DNA of 64,000 bases from WRGA01 sp031553395. GTDB taxonomy: Bacteria > Bacteroidota > Bacteroidia > Bacteroidales > WRGA01. Below the pieces are notes generated by a model that saw only the letters and a list, made by a program, of their open reading frames with translations, did not search any database and was not told the origin of the DNA. This document shows positions 1-9,409 of the stretch, piece after piece. The DNA is taken from the NCBI GenBank assembly GCA_031553395.1, contig JAVBLR010000009.1, positions 186,001 through 250,000 on the forward strand. Direction: 5' to 3'. Position numbers and translations under genes: made by a program. Position 1 is the stretch's first letter, and each line of letters begins with the position of its first letter.

Positions 1-2346
1 GGGATCGGTTGGTTGCCACCACCACATTTCTCCGGCTTGTTGTTTGATAAACGATTGTTCGATTCCTTTTGCATAGGTTTGTGGAGTAATGATATTCTGT
101 CCTGCCCATTCGATTTCAATCGTATACTTTCCCGAAGAACCGCAGGGTATTTCAATCAAAGGCGCATTGATTCCTTCTTTCAGGTTCCAGTCCATTTTTT
201 TATCATTTACTTTAACAGAAGCGATTTTATCTTTGGGCGCTTTTAGCAAAAGGTTAAGATTCGGTTGTTTCGTAAATTTGTTTGTTACCGTATAGATATC
301 TTTATTGCCAATACGCTCAAATTTATAATCCAGATCCGGATGATTTATTTCCGCAAAATTCCAGGCGGAAGGGAATCCCGGACGAATCACCAGATTGTTA
401 TGTAACATATCGGGTTGTATGCCGAAAAGTCCTTGTACTACAGCACGTGAATATACGCCGACCACATCGCTGAAGTCCCGGTAACATTCCCCCCGTGCCG
501 CGTCGTATAAACTGGTTTGTCCGATATTGGCCGGTGAAATACCCAGGTACATTCCATCCAATACGGCTGATTTGAACAATTTAGACGCTTCTTCATGACG
601 TCCGGCCAGCCAATATCCCAAGGCAGTGTGTCCTATTTCCGCATACGCTACATTGTTCAGACTCCATGCGTATGGCATCCACGACGTAGTGGAAAGCATA
701 TAATAATTTCCCTCTAATTCATTCGATTGAATAGGGATATGCGGAATATATTCGTCTACATAACGTGTCGCTTTATATGCGTTGAATATATCGGAGATTT
801 CGGAATCGATTGCCGTATAGATTGTCCAAAGTCCGGGGTATGGATGTATCATTTTATTTCCCATAAAATCAATATATTCAGCCCACCATCCCTTGTCTTT
901 TAGCCACAGTTTATCATTGACTGCTTTACGGATTTTTTCTGCTTCTTGACGGTAAGGTGTGGGATCTTCCCCGATCAAGCTCGCGATTTCGGCAGCAATG
1001 GTGTTGGCCCGGTAGTTGTAAGCAGAACCAACCGTTGTTCCGCCACTATTGTACATCAAGGCGTCTGAGGCCCATGTGGCAGCGTAGGCTTCATAAAGTC
1101 CGTCATTATCAGGATCCCAATTGCGTTTTTCCCATTCTAAATGTAATTTTATAACAGGGAAAATCTTACGGACATAATCCAGATCGCCTGTCCATTTCAA
1201 ATGCCAAAGCAATTCGTCGATATACACCAGATTCATGTCGTAATGGTGCATTTGTTTATTATTGTTAGGATTACGACAGATATAACCATTACTATACATA
1301 GGGGTTCCCCATTTTTTAAGGGCTCGTGTCATGTTGAGTTCCGCATCTTGTTGCGGATGCGGAAGAACCGGTTCCACATCAGTAACCTGCGAAGCGGCGT
1401 AATTGTCGAAGTGAGTACGTGAACGATCGTGCCAGCCAATTGCATCTCCCATGTAGGCAGCCCGCCAGCCATTTAAGGGCATTCGCCAGCCTATTGCGCC
1501 GTGCAACCATACTTCTTCATCCCAGCATCCGTCGGCCGCCATGGCAATTGTTCCCCCCAGTGTATTCAGATAAGGATCCGGTGTATTTATTCGAAGTGTA
1601 TTGGCTAATTTTAAACGTGCAACTTCGGCATTGTTATAAAGTCTTTCTCCGGTAGATTTATTTGCCTGGGAAAGATCGAAGTTTTCTAATACCACATATA
1701 CGGGTTGTTGCTTCAAATCGATTTCTATTCTTTTCAGTTGTTTGGGATTTGCTGCTCTCTCAAAGGCATCGGTAGGATCAGCTCCAATATCTCCGAAACG
1801 ATCGAGTCGAAAATATTTTATTTCAGATATCTCGCAGATGAGTTTGGTTTTTGCTGGTAGTTTTTCCGGATTAAATTTCCAGATAGCACCTTCTTTATCG
1901 TAAAAAGCTTGTGTTGAAATTGTAAAATAGTTGTTGCCCAAACGGCTGTCTTTTAATTCGTAATCACGCCTTCCCGGTTTGTAGACAGACTTGCAGTATT
2001 CCAACGAATCGAGCGCGATAATCTTTCCGTTTATTTTCAATTTGAAAGCAATGTGTTTATGATTGCCTACCGAATAGAGGGCAAAAACAGGCCGGTCGCT
2101 GGTTTCGAGGCGAAACTCGGTAGGACTACCGTACAGTGCACGGGTGAAACGGTTTTTCCCATTGATACACACAAAATCGTCGCCTTGAGGTTGATATTGC
2201 AATGTTCGTACAGCGTTACGGTCACCTTTTCCGTATGTTGCCAGAAAGAGGCCCTCTTTTTTTGTTGTTTGCGCCGACAAAGAAGCAGACACAAGTAGAA
2301 AGACGTAGAATGCTAATTTGAATATATTGTTTGTTTTATTTTTCAT
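1..2346 (-). CDS. DUF4450-like secreted (alpha/alpha)6 glycoside-hydrolase-like protein, C-terminus off the window
   Basis: The reading frame runs open from an ATG at 2346 to the window edge, 782 codons without a stop, so the 3' end is missing. Residues 1-25 form a signal peptide ending in a SLSAQ-type cleavage site. Early motifs (TRALYGSPTEFRLET and RPVFALYSVG) and a central stretch with CWDEEVWLHGAIGWRMPLNGW resemble, from memory, DUF4450 proteins found in pectin-degrading PULs. The middle third is rich in Trp, Tyr and helices, as expected of an (alpha/alpha)6 toroid hydrolase. Its ATG overlaps the GH2 stop by four bases (ATGA), so the two are translationally coupled as the last genes of the leftward operon. 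Inference: a periplasmic exo-acting enzyme on a pectic side chain. The substrate is unknown, and I am less sure of the family name than of the signal peptide and context. Confidence 0.7.
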   Translation of the reverse strand, partial: MKNKTNNIFKLAFYVFLLVSASLSAQTTKKEGLFLATYGKGDRNAVRTLQYQPQGDDFVCINGKNRFTRALYGSPTEFRLETSDRPVFALYSVGNHKHIAFKLKINGKIIALDSLEYCKSVYKPGRRDYELKDSRLGNNYFTISTQAFYDKEGAIWKFNPEKLPAKTKLICEISEIKYFRLDRFGDIGADPTDAFERAANPKQLKRIEIDLKQQPVYVVLENFDLSQANKSTGERLYNNAEVARLKLANTLRINTPDPYLNTLGGTIAMAADGCWDEEVWLHGAIGWRMPLNGWRAAYMGDAIGWHDRSRTHFDNYAASQVTDVEPVLPHPQQDAELNMTRALKKWGTPMYSNGYICRNPNNNKQMHHYDMNLVYIDELLWHLKWTGDLDYVRKIFPVIKLHLEWEKRNWDPDNDGLYEAYAATWASDALMYNSGGTTVGSAYNYRANTIAAEIASLIGEDPTPYRQEAEKIRKAVNDKLWLKDKGWWAEYIDFMGNKMIHPYPGLWTIYTAIDSEISDIFNAYKATRYVDEYIPHIPIQSNELEGNYYMLSTTSWMPYAWSLNNVAYAEIGHTALGYWLAGRHEEASKLFKSAVLDGMYLGISPANIGQTSLYDAARGECYRDFSDVVGVYSRAVVQGLFGIQPDMLHNNLVIRPGFPSAWNFAEINHPDLDYKFERIGNKDIYTVTNKFTKQPNLNLLLKAPKDKIASVKVNDKKMDWNLKEGINAPLIEIPCGSSGKYTIEIEWAGQNIITPQTYAKGIEQSFIKQQAGEMWWWQPTDP

Positions 2347-4793
2347 GATTTATTAAAATTTACGAGGGTATATATTTTCTTTTCCGTACTCTTTAATCCA
2401 TTGGATGAGGCTTTAATTTTAACTTCTCCGGCTGTTTGGCTTGACCGTAAAATAGCCATAGCAAATCCATTGTATAAAGTTATCTTATTGTTTTCGGAAA
2501 ATATTTTGTCTGTTGTATGATCTCCGTTATCAACGGCTATCAATTTTGAAACGCCGGATATATCGAATATTACTTCACCCTCTGAAGTAGGGACAATCCT
2601 ACCTTTATTGTCTACCGCATATACTTTTATATATTGCAAATCCATTCCATCGGCTTTCCAATCCATCGGATTCTCTATTTCCATCCGGAGGGCTGTAGCT
2701 TTTCCTGTTGTTTCCAATCGGTGCCGGGCGACTTCTTTTCCGTTAGTCCGGGCGATTGCCACAATATATCCTCCTTTGCCATAAGGTATATCTTGCCAGT
2801 ATATTTTATTTCGCATACTGATATCTTCTTTATTATTTTTTTGAACACCCATTGATTTTCCATTGACCAACAACTCCACTTCTTCGGCGTTGGTGTAGGT
2901 AAACAGGTTTTGCATCGATCCTTCTTCCCGGTTCCAATGGGAAGATACCTGGACAGAACCAATAGTTTGTTCATTCCATTCCATTTTTTCCGCCGCTTTG
3001 TCTACTACCGTTATATGAACAAGAGGTTCATCTGAAAAAGCGCTTTTTATAAGGTAGGCTTGTGGGAGCGGCTCTAATGTGCGGTCAAAAAATGAGTAGT
3101 GCCATCCTTTTCGTGGCCATCCGAGCGATTCTCCCCAATATTTGATGGCGCCCCAATAGGCCAGGCCCACCATATTGGTTTGGTTCATTCCAAAAAATGG
3201 AGCTGTCAGTTCATTTGTGGCAGCTTCGCTTTGATAAAAAATCAGATTCGGATGTTTTTCACGGTACTTTTCGAAATCCATATACCGGTAGTTTAAGCTT
3301 GCTACTTCCGTAACTAAAGCCAATTCGGGCGGATCCATTATTTCATTGAATTCTTTTACATAATTCTTATCGATGCCCTTTGCACGTGATGGGTGCAAAC
3401 CCACGGTTGTTTTGCGGGTATTATCGTATCGTTTGGCAAGCACATCCAGTATTTTGTAGGTTGTAACTCCCCAGTCGGTAGTGGGAAATCCCCATAAATC
3501 TTCCCGGTGTTGCAATTCGTTTCCAAAACTCCACATGATAACCGAAGGATGGTTCCGGTCGCGTTTAATCCATTCGGGAACTATTTTATACCAAATGTCG
3601 AAGAATGACTTTTTTCCTGGCCAATATCTGCCTGCTGTCCATTTGTCGCATAGTTCATCTACAATCAGAATGCCGTGTTTGTCGGCAAGTTTCATAAAGG
3701 ATTCGGAATAAGGATTGTGCGAAGTGCGGACATGATTAAATCCGAATTTTTTCAATTGAATGAATTGTCTTTCAATTGCTCTTTCATAAGCAGCAACTCC
3801 TACAGCCCCAAGGTCATTATGATTGGATATCCCTTTCAGGAAGACTTGCTTTCCGTTGAGTTTAAAGCCAAATTCAGGCGAATACTCTATGGTTCGTATA
3901 CCAAAAGTTTCAGATACTTTATCAATTGTTCTTCCATCACGTATTAACAAAACTTCCGTTGTATAAAGATTAGGAGTTTCGCACGACCATAATTGAGGAT
4001 TCGATACAACTGCTATAGGAAGCGGCACTTCCACTGTTGATAACTTTTCTCCTTTGGGTGCCGGTTGTCGTATTTCTGCAATTTGTTGCCCATTGGGAGA
4101 GAATATTCTTGCAAGGATTTCTACATCAATTTTTTTATTACTGATACCTTCTAATTCTACCTGAATATTGATATTAGCTTGCTGTTTGGATATATTGGAC
4201 GTGGTTACAAAAACACCATGACGAGCAATGGCGATCGTATCTTTTACAACTAAGTGTACATCCCGAAATAATCCCCCTCCGGTATACCAACGCGAATTGT
4301 TTTTTTCTCCTGTTGAAGTATATACGGCGACAACATTTTCTTTGTTATAATCGATTTGTTTGGTTATATCCGCTTCATAACCCAAATAGCCGAAATCCAT
4401 ATCAGTTATTTTTTCCCCATTTAGCCAAACTTCTCCCCAAATCATTACCCCTTCGAAATCGAGCGATACACGTTTCCCTTTCCATGCGGGATCTGCTTGA
4501 AAAGACTTACGATACCAACCGGTATTCATATCCTTGAATCCGCGTGCGCCTCCTCCGGACTTGTTCCAGGGTTGTTCAATCTGGAAATCATGGGGTAAGT
4601 CTACTCTACGCCAACCGGAATCATCCAACTCGTTTTTTTGAGCATTTTCGGGATTACCCTGATGGAATTTCCAATTGAAATTGAAATTTTCTGTGATACG
4701 AGCTTTCTCCTGAGCGTTACTATTCAGGCAGTTTATAAGTAAAAGACAAAATAGAAGCGACTTCCACTTTGAATGATTTAGTTGAGTATTCAT
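2343..4793 (-). CDS. GH2 beta-galactosidase-like glycoside hydrolase
   Basis: An 816-residue secreted hydrolase with a signal peptide (residues 1-27, ending NSNAQ). Order: GH2 sugar-binding domain (about 30-190, with GWYRKSF), immunoglobulin-like domain (about 195-300), TIM barrel (about 305-590) and a C-terminal DUF4982-type beta domain (about 620-690) before a final beta region. The predicted acid/base is E426 in WSFGNE and the predicted nucleophile is E523 in YQSEAAT. NHVRTSHNPYS is the usual GH2 substrate-pocket motif. Known members of this layout are retaining exo-beta-galactosidases or related beta-glycosidases. Here it would remove galactose from galactan or arabinogalactan side chains of the pectin. 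It lies 12 bases after GH28 and overlaps the next gene by four bases. Beta-glucuronidase activity is possible but less likely. Confidence 0.88.
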   Translation of the reverse strand: MNTQLNHSKWKSLLFCLLLINCLNSNAQEKARITENFNFNWKFHQGNPENAQKNELDDSGWRRVDLPHDFQIEQPWNKSGGGARGFKDMNTGWYRKSFQADPAWKGKRVSLDFEGVMIWGEVWLNGEKITDMDFGYLGYEADITKQIDYNKENVVAVYTSTGEKNNSRWYTGGGLFRDVHLVVKDTIAIARHGVFVTTSNISKQQANINIQVELEGISNKKIDVEILARIFSPNGQQIAEIRQPAPKGEKLSTVEVPLPIAVVSNPQLWSCETPNLYTTEVLLIRDGRTIDKVSETFGIRTIEYSPEFGFKLNGKQVFLKGISNHNDLGAVGVAAYERAIERQFIQLKKFGFNHVRTSHNPYSESFMKLADKHGILIVDELCDKWTAGRYWPGKKSFFDIWYKIVPEWIKRDRNHPSVIMWSFGNELQHREDLWGFPTTDWGVTTYKILDVLAKRYDNTRKTTVGLHPSRAKGIDKNYVKEFNEIMDPPELALVTEVASLNYRYMDFEKYREKHPNLIFYQSEAATNELTAPFFGMNQTNMVGLAYWGAIKYWGESLGWPRKGWHYSFFDRTLEPLPQAYLIKSAFSDEPLVHITVVDKAAEKMEWNEQTIGSVQVSSHWNREEGSMQNLFTYTNAEEVELLVNGKSMGVQKNNKEDISMRNKIYWQDIPYGKGGYIVAIARTNGKEVARHRLETTGKATALRMEIENPMDWKADGMDLQYIKVYAVDNKGRIVPTSEGEVIFDISGVSKLIAVDNGDHTTDKIFSENNKITLYNGFAMAILRSSQTAGEVKIKASSNGLKSTEKKIYTLVNFNKS

Positions 4794-4805
4794 CTTATAT
4801 ATAAT

Positions 4806-6125
4806 TTATTCTGTCCATTTTGTATCATTTACAGTTATATTTTTCAACTGTAACCCTATTATAAAATCCAAATTCACCTTTTGTTCTTTGGGAGATGAAA
4901 TGTTTAGGTTCTCGAACCTGAAATCCGAAAGCGTATATTGTTTGGAATTTTTAATACTGAAAAGGTTGTTGCATTTAACATTACAATTGCGCATGGTAAT
5001 TTTGCTTGCAGAAGACGTTGGTTCAGGCTGTCCCTTAAGATCGAAAAATTGTGTCCAGGGACTTACATTGAGAAAGATACGTGCAGTTCCAGTAATGTCT
5101 TCCACTAAAATATGTTCATGATTTTGTGGTGTATCGGGCCGCAACTTCAAAAGCAGAACATTATGTGCGTATTTCATATGGCAACGACGCATAATAATAT
5201 TGTAACTAAAAACCGATTCACTGCCAAGAGTCAAGGCCGGACAGTTATCAATGGTATTGTCTTCGATAAGAATATTCCGGTTTATACCGTTGTTGGGATC
5301 TTTGTCCGCTGTAGGGCCTTTTCCTCCTTTGAGACAAATACCATCGTCATTGACAGCAATATAACAGTCTTTTATCAATACATTCTGGCAAACATCCAAA
5401 TCAATACCATCAGAACTTGGTGCTTTAAGGCCTTTTGTAGGAGCATAAAAATATACGCCGAGAATTTTCAGATTTTCGCATTTGTAATAATGAGAAGTCC
5501 AAAATGGAGAGTTAATCAACTGTACACCCGATACCTGAATATTTTTACAATTGGACACATACAATAACCGGGGACGTTGTTCTTCCATATTTGTACATTT
5601 AGGATTCCATTGACGGCGCAACCAAAATGAGCGCCAATAACGGTGTCCATTACCGTTCAATGTTCCTTTGCCCGAAATAGTAAAACCATCGAGTCCATCA
5701 GCATTAAGAAGAGCGGCAAAATAGGTTATAGTTTGCCCTTCCATGCGTGTTTCAAGAAGCCGGAAGTCACTGATATCATCACTTCCTTTCAGTGTAGCCT
5801 TTTCTTCCAGATGAAGGTGGGTGCCCTGCTTGAAAAACAAAGAGCCCGTCAAGAACGTTCCTTCGGGGATAATGATGACACCCCCTCCATTTTCAGATGC
5901 TTTATCGATAATAGTCTGTATCTTTTTTGTTTGGATAATTGTACTATCTTTTGTTATTCCATAATCGGTAATACAATATTGTTTTCCCAATGTGTTTATA
6001 TCAGTAGGTTCGATCTGATGAAACCATTCCGTTATCGGAGTTCCATCAGGAAACAAATCTTTTCCATAGAGCTCAGGAACTATACACACAATAATTAAGA
6101 ATCCTAAAAAAAAGATCTTTTTCAT
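4806..6125 (-). CDS. GH28 polygalacturonase / rhamnogalacturonan hydrolase family protein
   Basis: A 439-residue secreted right-handed beta-helix enzyme with a signal peptide (about residues 1-21). A pectate-lyase-like start (TKKIQTIIDKASENGGGVIIIPEGTFLTGSLFF) is typical of GH28. The catalytic aspartates are in SSDGIDLD (about D239 to D244) and VNDDG (D260, D261). The region where GHG is usual reads LTLGSES, so the catalytic-site histidine motif is altered, as in many exo-acting or rhamnogalacturonan-specific GH28 members. It sits in the leftward CAZyme operon, 12 bases before GH2. Inference: hydrolysis of galacturonic acid linkages in the backbone or in oligomers released by the PL11 lyase. 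The family is clear, the exact linkage is not. Confidence 0.88.
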   Translation of the reverse strand: MKKIFFLGFLIIVCIVPELYGKDLFPDGTPITEWFHQIEPTDINTLGKQYCITDYGITKDSTIIQTKKIQTIIDKASENGGGVIIIPEGTFLTGSLFFKQGTHLHLEEKATLKGSDDISDFRLLETRMEGQTITYFAALLNADGLDGFTISGKGTLNGNGHRYWRSFWLRRQWNPKCTNMEEQRPRLLYVSNCKNIQVSGVQLINSPFWTSHYYKCENLKILGVYFYAPTKGLKAPSSDGIDLDVCQNVLIKDCYIAVNDDGICLKGGKGPTADKDPNNGINRNILIEDNTIDNCPALTLGSESVFSYNIIMRRCHMKYAHNVLLLKLRPDTPQNHEHILVEDITGTARIFLNVSPWTQFFDLKGQPEPTSSASKITMRNCNVKCNNLFSIKNSKQYTLSDFRFENLNISSPKEQKVNLDFIIGLQLKNITVNDTKWTE

Positions 6126-6141
6126 TTTTTAAATTATTTTC

Positions 6142-6168
6142 TTCGCCTTTATATTCAAACCAATCATA
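6142..6168. repeat. 27-bp exact direct repeat, copy 1
   Basis: These 27 bases are identical to 6450-6476, which encode the last residues of the GH43 protein (YDWFEYKGE). Read on the minus strand, this copy gives the same peptide, preceded by a frame that also holds KQEVYL, a hexapeptide present in GH43 near 6670-6690. There are stop codons upstream in that frame. It may be a decayed remnant of a GH43 3' end, with the small membrane gene at 6246-6419 lying between the two copies. Confidence 0.8.
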
Positions 6169-6245
6169 AGAAGTATCAATAACAACTTTATAAAGATGAC
6201 GAATGTCTCTTATCTTGTTTTTTATTAGCAAATAAACTTCTTGTT

Positions 6246-6419
6246 TTAGGTTTTACAACAAATATATATAATAGGCCCCACTATTGGAATCATCGATATC
6301 CAAAGCCAAATTGGCTTTACCCTATTTGCTCCTTTTGCTCTCATTCTTATGTCGATAACGACTAAAATATAACTAATAAGAAACAACCCTATTATTAAAA
6401 TGAAAAATACTTTTTCCAT
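6246..6419 (-). CDS. 57-residue integral membrane protein of PLDc_N (phospholipase D-nuclease N-terminal) type
   Basis: A short gene starting MEKVFFILIIGLFLISYIL and ending in a TAA at 6246-6248. It has two hydrophobic helices (about residues 4-22 and 37-54) separated by a basic stretch (DIRMRAKGANRVKPIW). The second helix carries the signature MIPIVGPIIY, matching the W-x-P-x-x-G-P-x-x-Y pattern of PLDc_N small membrane proteins. That family is usually either a domain at the front of cardiolipin synthases or a stand-alone small protein of unknown role. It begins 27 bases after the GH43 stop and ends 120 bases before GH28, on the same strand and presumably the same transcript. It has no evident link to pectin breakdown and may be an insertion between the two copies of the 27-bp repeat. 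Confidence 0.75.
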   Translation of the reverse strand: MEKVFFILIIGLFLISYILVVIDIRMRAKGANRVKPIWLWISMIPIVGPIIYICCKT

Positions 6420-6446
6420 AAAATATAATTTATATATATGCCTTAT

Positions 6447-8072
6447 TTATTCGCCTTTATATTCAAACCAATCATACGAGGCTACATTTTTGGACGGTTT
6501 GCCATTACTTGTTGCGTACATTCCAACTCCTGCACCATTGAAGCTGCCGTTCATTTTATTATTTAATATTGCATCTAAGCTTTGAGTACCTCCGATATTT
6601 ATCATCTTATCTGAAGTTTCTCCAAAGCTGAAACTCACATCCAAATTGTTTACCATAACTTTGAGATATACCTCCTGTTTATTGTATGGAATATGCTCAA
6701 TAATTTCTTTTTTCCCCAAGTGTTTTTTTGTCAATACGATACCAGTTTTATTTTTCATCAAGGTGTAATAACCGTGTGCCGTGCGATAAAAAACTAGTCC
6801 GGCCTGTTCATTCTCTTTTTTGGTAGAAAAATCCATCTTCGTTATCGCGCTAAACATATGATGTTGTGTTTTTTGTATAAGCATGGCGGAATTTACCAGA
6901 CTGTCGATTACTTCGGGTTGCAGGGATAAATTCAGATATCCGTTATCCAAATTGTACTGTTTTTTCTGTGGAACTCTTACAGAATACCATTTTAACGCTA
7001 GATTCTCGGCATCAAAATCATCTCTTGCCGGTTCTTGTTTGACCGGAGTCCATGGCAAGTCAGGTCTTTGTTGTTCAGATAATACAATCCCATAGCCGGG
7101 GTTATAGATAGGGGTGCCATTTTCAAAATTGACTTTACAGAGGAATGTTTCCCGGGCAAGTGGATTGTGTCCATCTATATTTCGGATTCCTAGAGCAACC
7201 GAATACCAATCTCCGTTCTGTGTTTGTACCAAATCGGCATGTCCCAGATTTTGAATAGGATATTTGGTTCCTAAATGACGATGAGTCAATACCGGATTGG
7301 TTTTGTCGGCAACATAAGGCCCAAATATCGTATTGCTGTGATGCACCGTAACGGCGTGATGATAACTCGATCCGCCTTCTGCCATTAATAATAGGTACTT
7401 ACCGTTTATTTTATAGATATGCGGACCTTCTGCGTAAGTTGCGTTATTGGCATGTCCATACGCTAATATCTTTCGTTCTCCGACAAACTTTCCTTGAGTA
7501 AGATCCAACTCTTGCGTCCAAACAGCACATTGTGACGGCCATTCCTTTTTGAAGTCCCATGAATTTCCTGTATAATAACATTTACCATCATTGTCCCAGA
7601 ATAAAGAAGGGTCTATTCCGGTAGCATCTTTCAGCCACACGGGATCAGACCACGGGCCTTTAGGGTTGGTGGCTGTTATGTAGAAATTACCTCCGCTTTT
7701 ATTGGCGGTAGTTATCAGATAAAAAAGTCCATTATGGTAACGTATAGTAACTGCCCAAATGCCGTAATTATCTTCTAATCCATTCATGTTTATAACATCG
7801 GGACGGGTAATTCCATGCCCGATCAATTCCCAATTAACCAAATCTTTACTGTGATAAATCGGAATTCCCGGAAACCATGTAAAAGAAGATGTAACCAAAT
7901 AATAGTCATCGTTTACGCGACAAATGGACGGGTCGGGATTAAATCCCGGCAAAATAGGATTTTGAAAGTTTTCCGGTGCTTTTGAAGTATTTATCATTCT
8001 TCCGCTTTGCTGTGCCGAAAGATTAATACTTAATAGAATCGATAGAATTACAATGATTTTTCTCATATCCAT
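6447..8072 (-). CDS. GH43 beta-xylosidase / alpha-L-arabinofuranosidase
   Basis: A 541-residue secreted enzyme with a signal peptide (residues 1-21, ending LSAQQ). The five-bladed propeller carries the three expected acids: D47 (GFNPDPS, base), D154 (GIDPSLF, pKa modulator) and E215 (TYAEGPH, acid). SSFTWFPGIPIYHSKDL is typical of the XynB-like branch. Residues from about 350 form a concanavalin-like GH43 C-terminal domain. Family knowledge points to removal of xylose or arabinofuranose from oligomer ends. ATG at 8072 is used; a second ATG two codons later is possible. It lies 30 bases after the SGNH esterase in the same operon. Its last 27 coding bases are repeated at 6142-6168. Confidence 0.9.
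   Translation of the reverse strand: MDMRKIIVILSILLSINLSAQQSGRMINTSKAPENFQNPILPGFNPDPSICRVNDDYYLVTSSFTWFPGIPIYHSKDLVNWELIGHGITRPDVINMNGLEDNYGIWAVTIRYHNGLFYLITTANKSGGNFYITATNPKGPWSDPVWLKDATGIDPSLFWDNDGKCYYTGNSWDFKKEWPSQCAVWTQELDLTQGKFVGERKILAYGHANNATYAEGPHIYKINGKYLLLMAEGGSSYHHAVTVHHSNTIFGPYVADKTNPVLTHRHLGTKYPIQNLGHADLVQTQNGDWYSVALGIRNIDGHNPLARETFLCKVNFENGTPIYNPGYGIVLSEQQRPDLPWTPVKQEPARDDFDAENLALKWYSVRVPQKKQYNLDNGYLNLSLQPEVIDSLVNSAMLIQKTQHHMFSAITKMDFSTKKENEQAGLVFYRTAHGYYTLMKNKTGIVLTKKHLGKKEIIEHIPYNKQEVYLKVMVNNLDVSFSFGETSDKMINIGGTQSLDAILNNKMNGSFNGAGVGMYATSNGKPSKNVASYDWFEYKGE
6450..6476. repeat. 27-bp exact direct repeat, copy 2 (inside the GH43 3' end)
   Basis: Identical to 6142-6168. This is the functional copy, encoding the C-terminal residues of GH43. 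About 280 bases separate the two copies and contain the PLDc_N-type small gene. Confidence 0.8.
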
Positions 8073-8102
8073 TTTATTCTTCTCTTTTTGTTAATATATG
8101 CG

Positions 8103-9407
8103 TTAATTTCCATCCGGTTTTTCCATTTCAAAAGATGGGGTAGGAGGATAACTAAACGTGTTTACATCGTCAGGATGTGCCGGATCAAAATTTCGATATT
8201 GTTTCAAAATGTATTTTTCTAAGGGAATTTTGTTGTCGATTATTCCTTTGATAATACATTGGGCAATTTCGTAACCACCGTAAAAATTGAAATGTGTATT
8301 ATCGGCCAATGCTTTGTTCTGATTAGGGAAAGCTCCGCTTGGATAATGTACAAACGCTCTTTTGGAACCTTCTGCTCCCATTGCTTCAAATAACGTCTCA
8401 CTCATTTTAGTCAAATCAATCAACTTTACATTTTCTTCTTGGGCTAATTGCCGCACGGCATTCGGATATTCTCCGTGTGTATTGATGATTTTTCCGTTAT
8501 CATCGAAACGTCTACGGTGCATTGGGGTTATCAGCACAGGAATACCGCCTTTGGCTTTTGTTTGATCAACCAAATATTTCAGATTTGTTTTGAAACTGGT
8601 ATAGGGCCCTTTGCCTTCGCCTTTTTCTTTGGAATCGTTGTGTCCGAACTCAATGAAAAGATAATCGCCCGGTTTCATCACGCTCAAAATTTTGTCGAAG
8701 CGTTTTTGTGCAGCAAACGAACCTGCGGATAAACCCGATTCGGCATAATTGGCAACAGCAACTTCGGGAGAAAGAAAACAGGGAAATGCTTGTCCCCAGC
8801 CACACCAAGGCTCGTTAGTTTGATCGACTACCGTAGAATTTCCCGCTAGGAATATAGTAGGTAAGTAATTAGCCGGTATAATTTCTATTTGGGAAACCGA
8901 AGGATTCGTACCGTTAAATTCCAATGTCAGTTTATCGTCCCAAATCAATTTTCCAGTTTCCCGGGTTTTAATTCTGACGGATTCTGTTTCGTTGATTTTC
9001 GTATTCCGGATATTAACGACAAACGTATGAGTGCTGTATTTTCCTTTCGAGGTTTCTATATTTAAAAGCATTAAACGGCGTGATTCGGATTTTACAGTCG
9101 TAATAGATGCTGCTTTTTCATTACCCAATGTTACTTTTACGGTATAATTTCCTTCGGGAAGATCCACTGAGAAAAAGAAAGGTTTTCCATTGCCTTGAAC
9201 GGTATTCAGGTCATATCCGAAAGTTGAGTTTTTTCCGTAGATAGTTTCTGGATTTACCACACAAACATCTTTTTGAGTTTTCTTGCCTGAAAAATCAAAA
9301 TTATATTGGGAAACAGGAGCCGCTCTCAATGTATTCTGATATGTAGAGAACGATAGGCTGATAAAAGCCAATAAGATAATTTTTGGAATTAATTTCTTTT
9401 TCAACAT
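8103..9407 (-). CDS. SGNH-family rhamnogalacturonan acetylesterase (CE12-like)
   Basis: A 434-residue protein with an N-terminal signal peptide (about residues 1-30), a galactose-binding-like beta domain (about 33-175) and a SGNH hydrolase domain. The catalytic Ser is S191 in LAGNSTVVDQ, the oxyanion Asn is N257 in EFGHND, and the Asp-His pair is D369/H372 in DNTHF. This layout is that of bacterial rhamnogalacturonan acetylesterases, which remove O-acetyl groups from galacturonic acid in rhamnogalacturonan I so that lyases and hydrolases can act. It starts two bases after the end of the fusion esterase upstream and is probably co-translated with it. Substrate is inferred from family and neighbours. 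Confidence 0.87.
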   Translation of the reverse strand: MLKKKLIPKIILLAFISLSFSTYQNTLRAAPVSQYNFDFSGKKTQKDVCVVNPETIYGKNSTFGYDLNTVQGNGKPFFFSVDLPEGNYTVKVTLGNEKAASITTVKSESRRLMLLNIETSKGKYSTHTFVVNIRNTKINETESVRIKTRETGKLIWDDKLTLEFNGTNPSVSQIEIIPANYLPTIFLAGNSTVVDQTNEPWCGWGQAFPCFLSPEVAVANYAESGLSAGSFAAQKRFDKILSVMKPGDYLFIEFGHNDSKEKGEGKGPYTSFKTNLKYLVDQTKAKGGIPVLITPMHRRRFDDNGKIINTHGEYPNAVRQLAQEENVKLIDLTKMSETLFEAMGAEGSKRAFVHYPSGAFPNQNKALADNTHFNFYGGYEIAQCIIKGIIDNKIPLEKYILKQYRNFDPAHPDDVNTFSYPPTPSFEMEKPDGN

Positions 9408-9409
9408 AA

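Noticed and set aside
5112..5567. A 151-codon plus-strand frame inside GH28.
   Set aside because: It lies wholly opposite a well-supported enzyme gene and has no recognisable domain.
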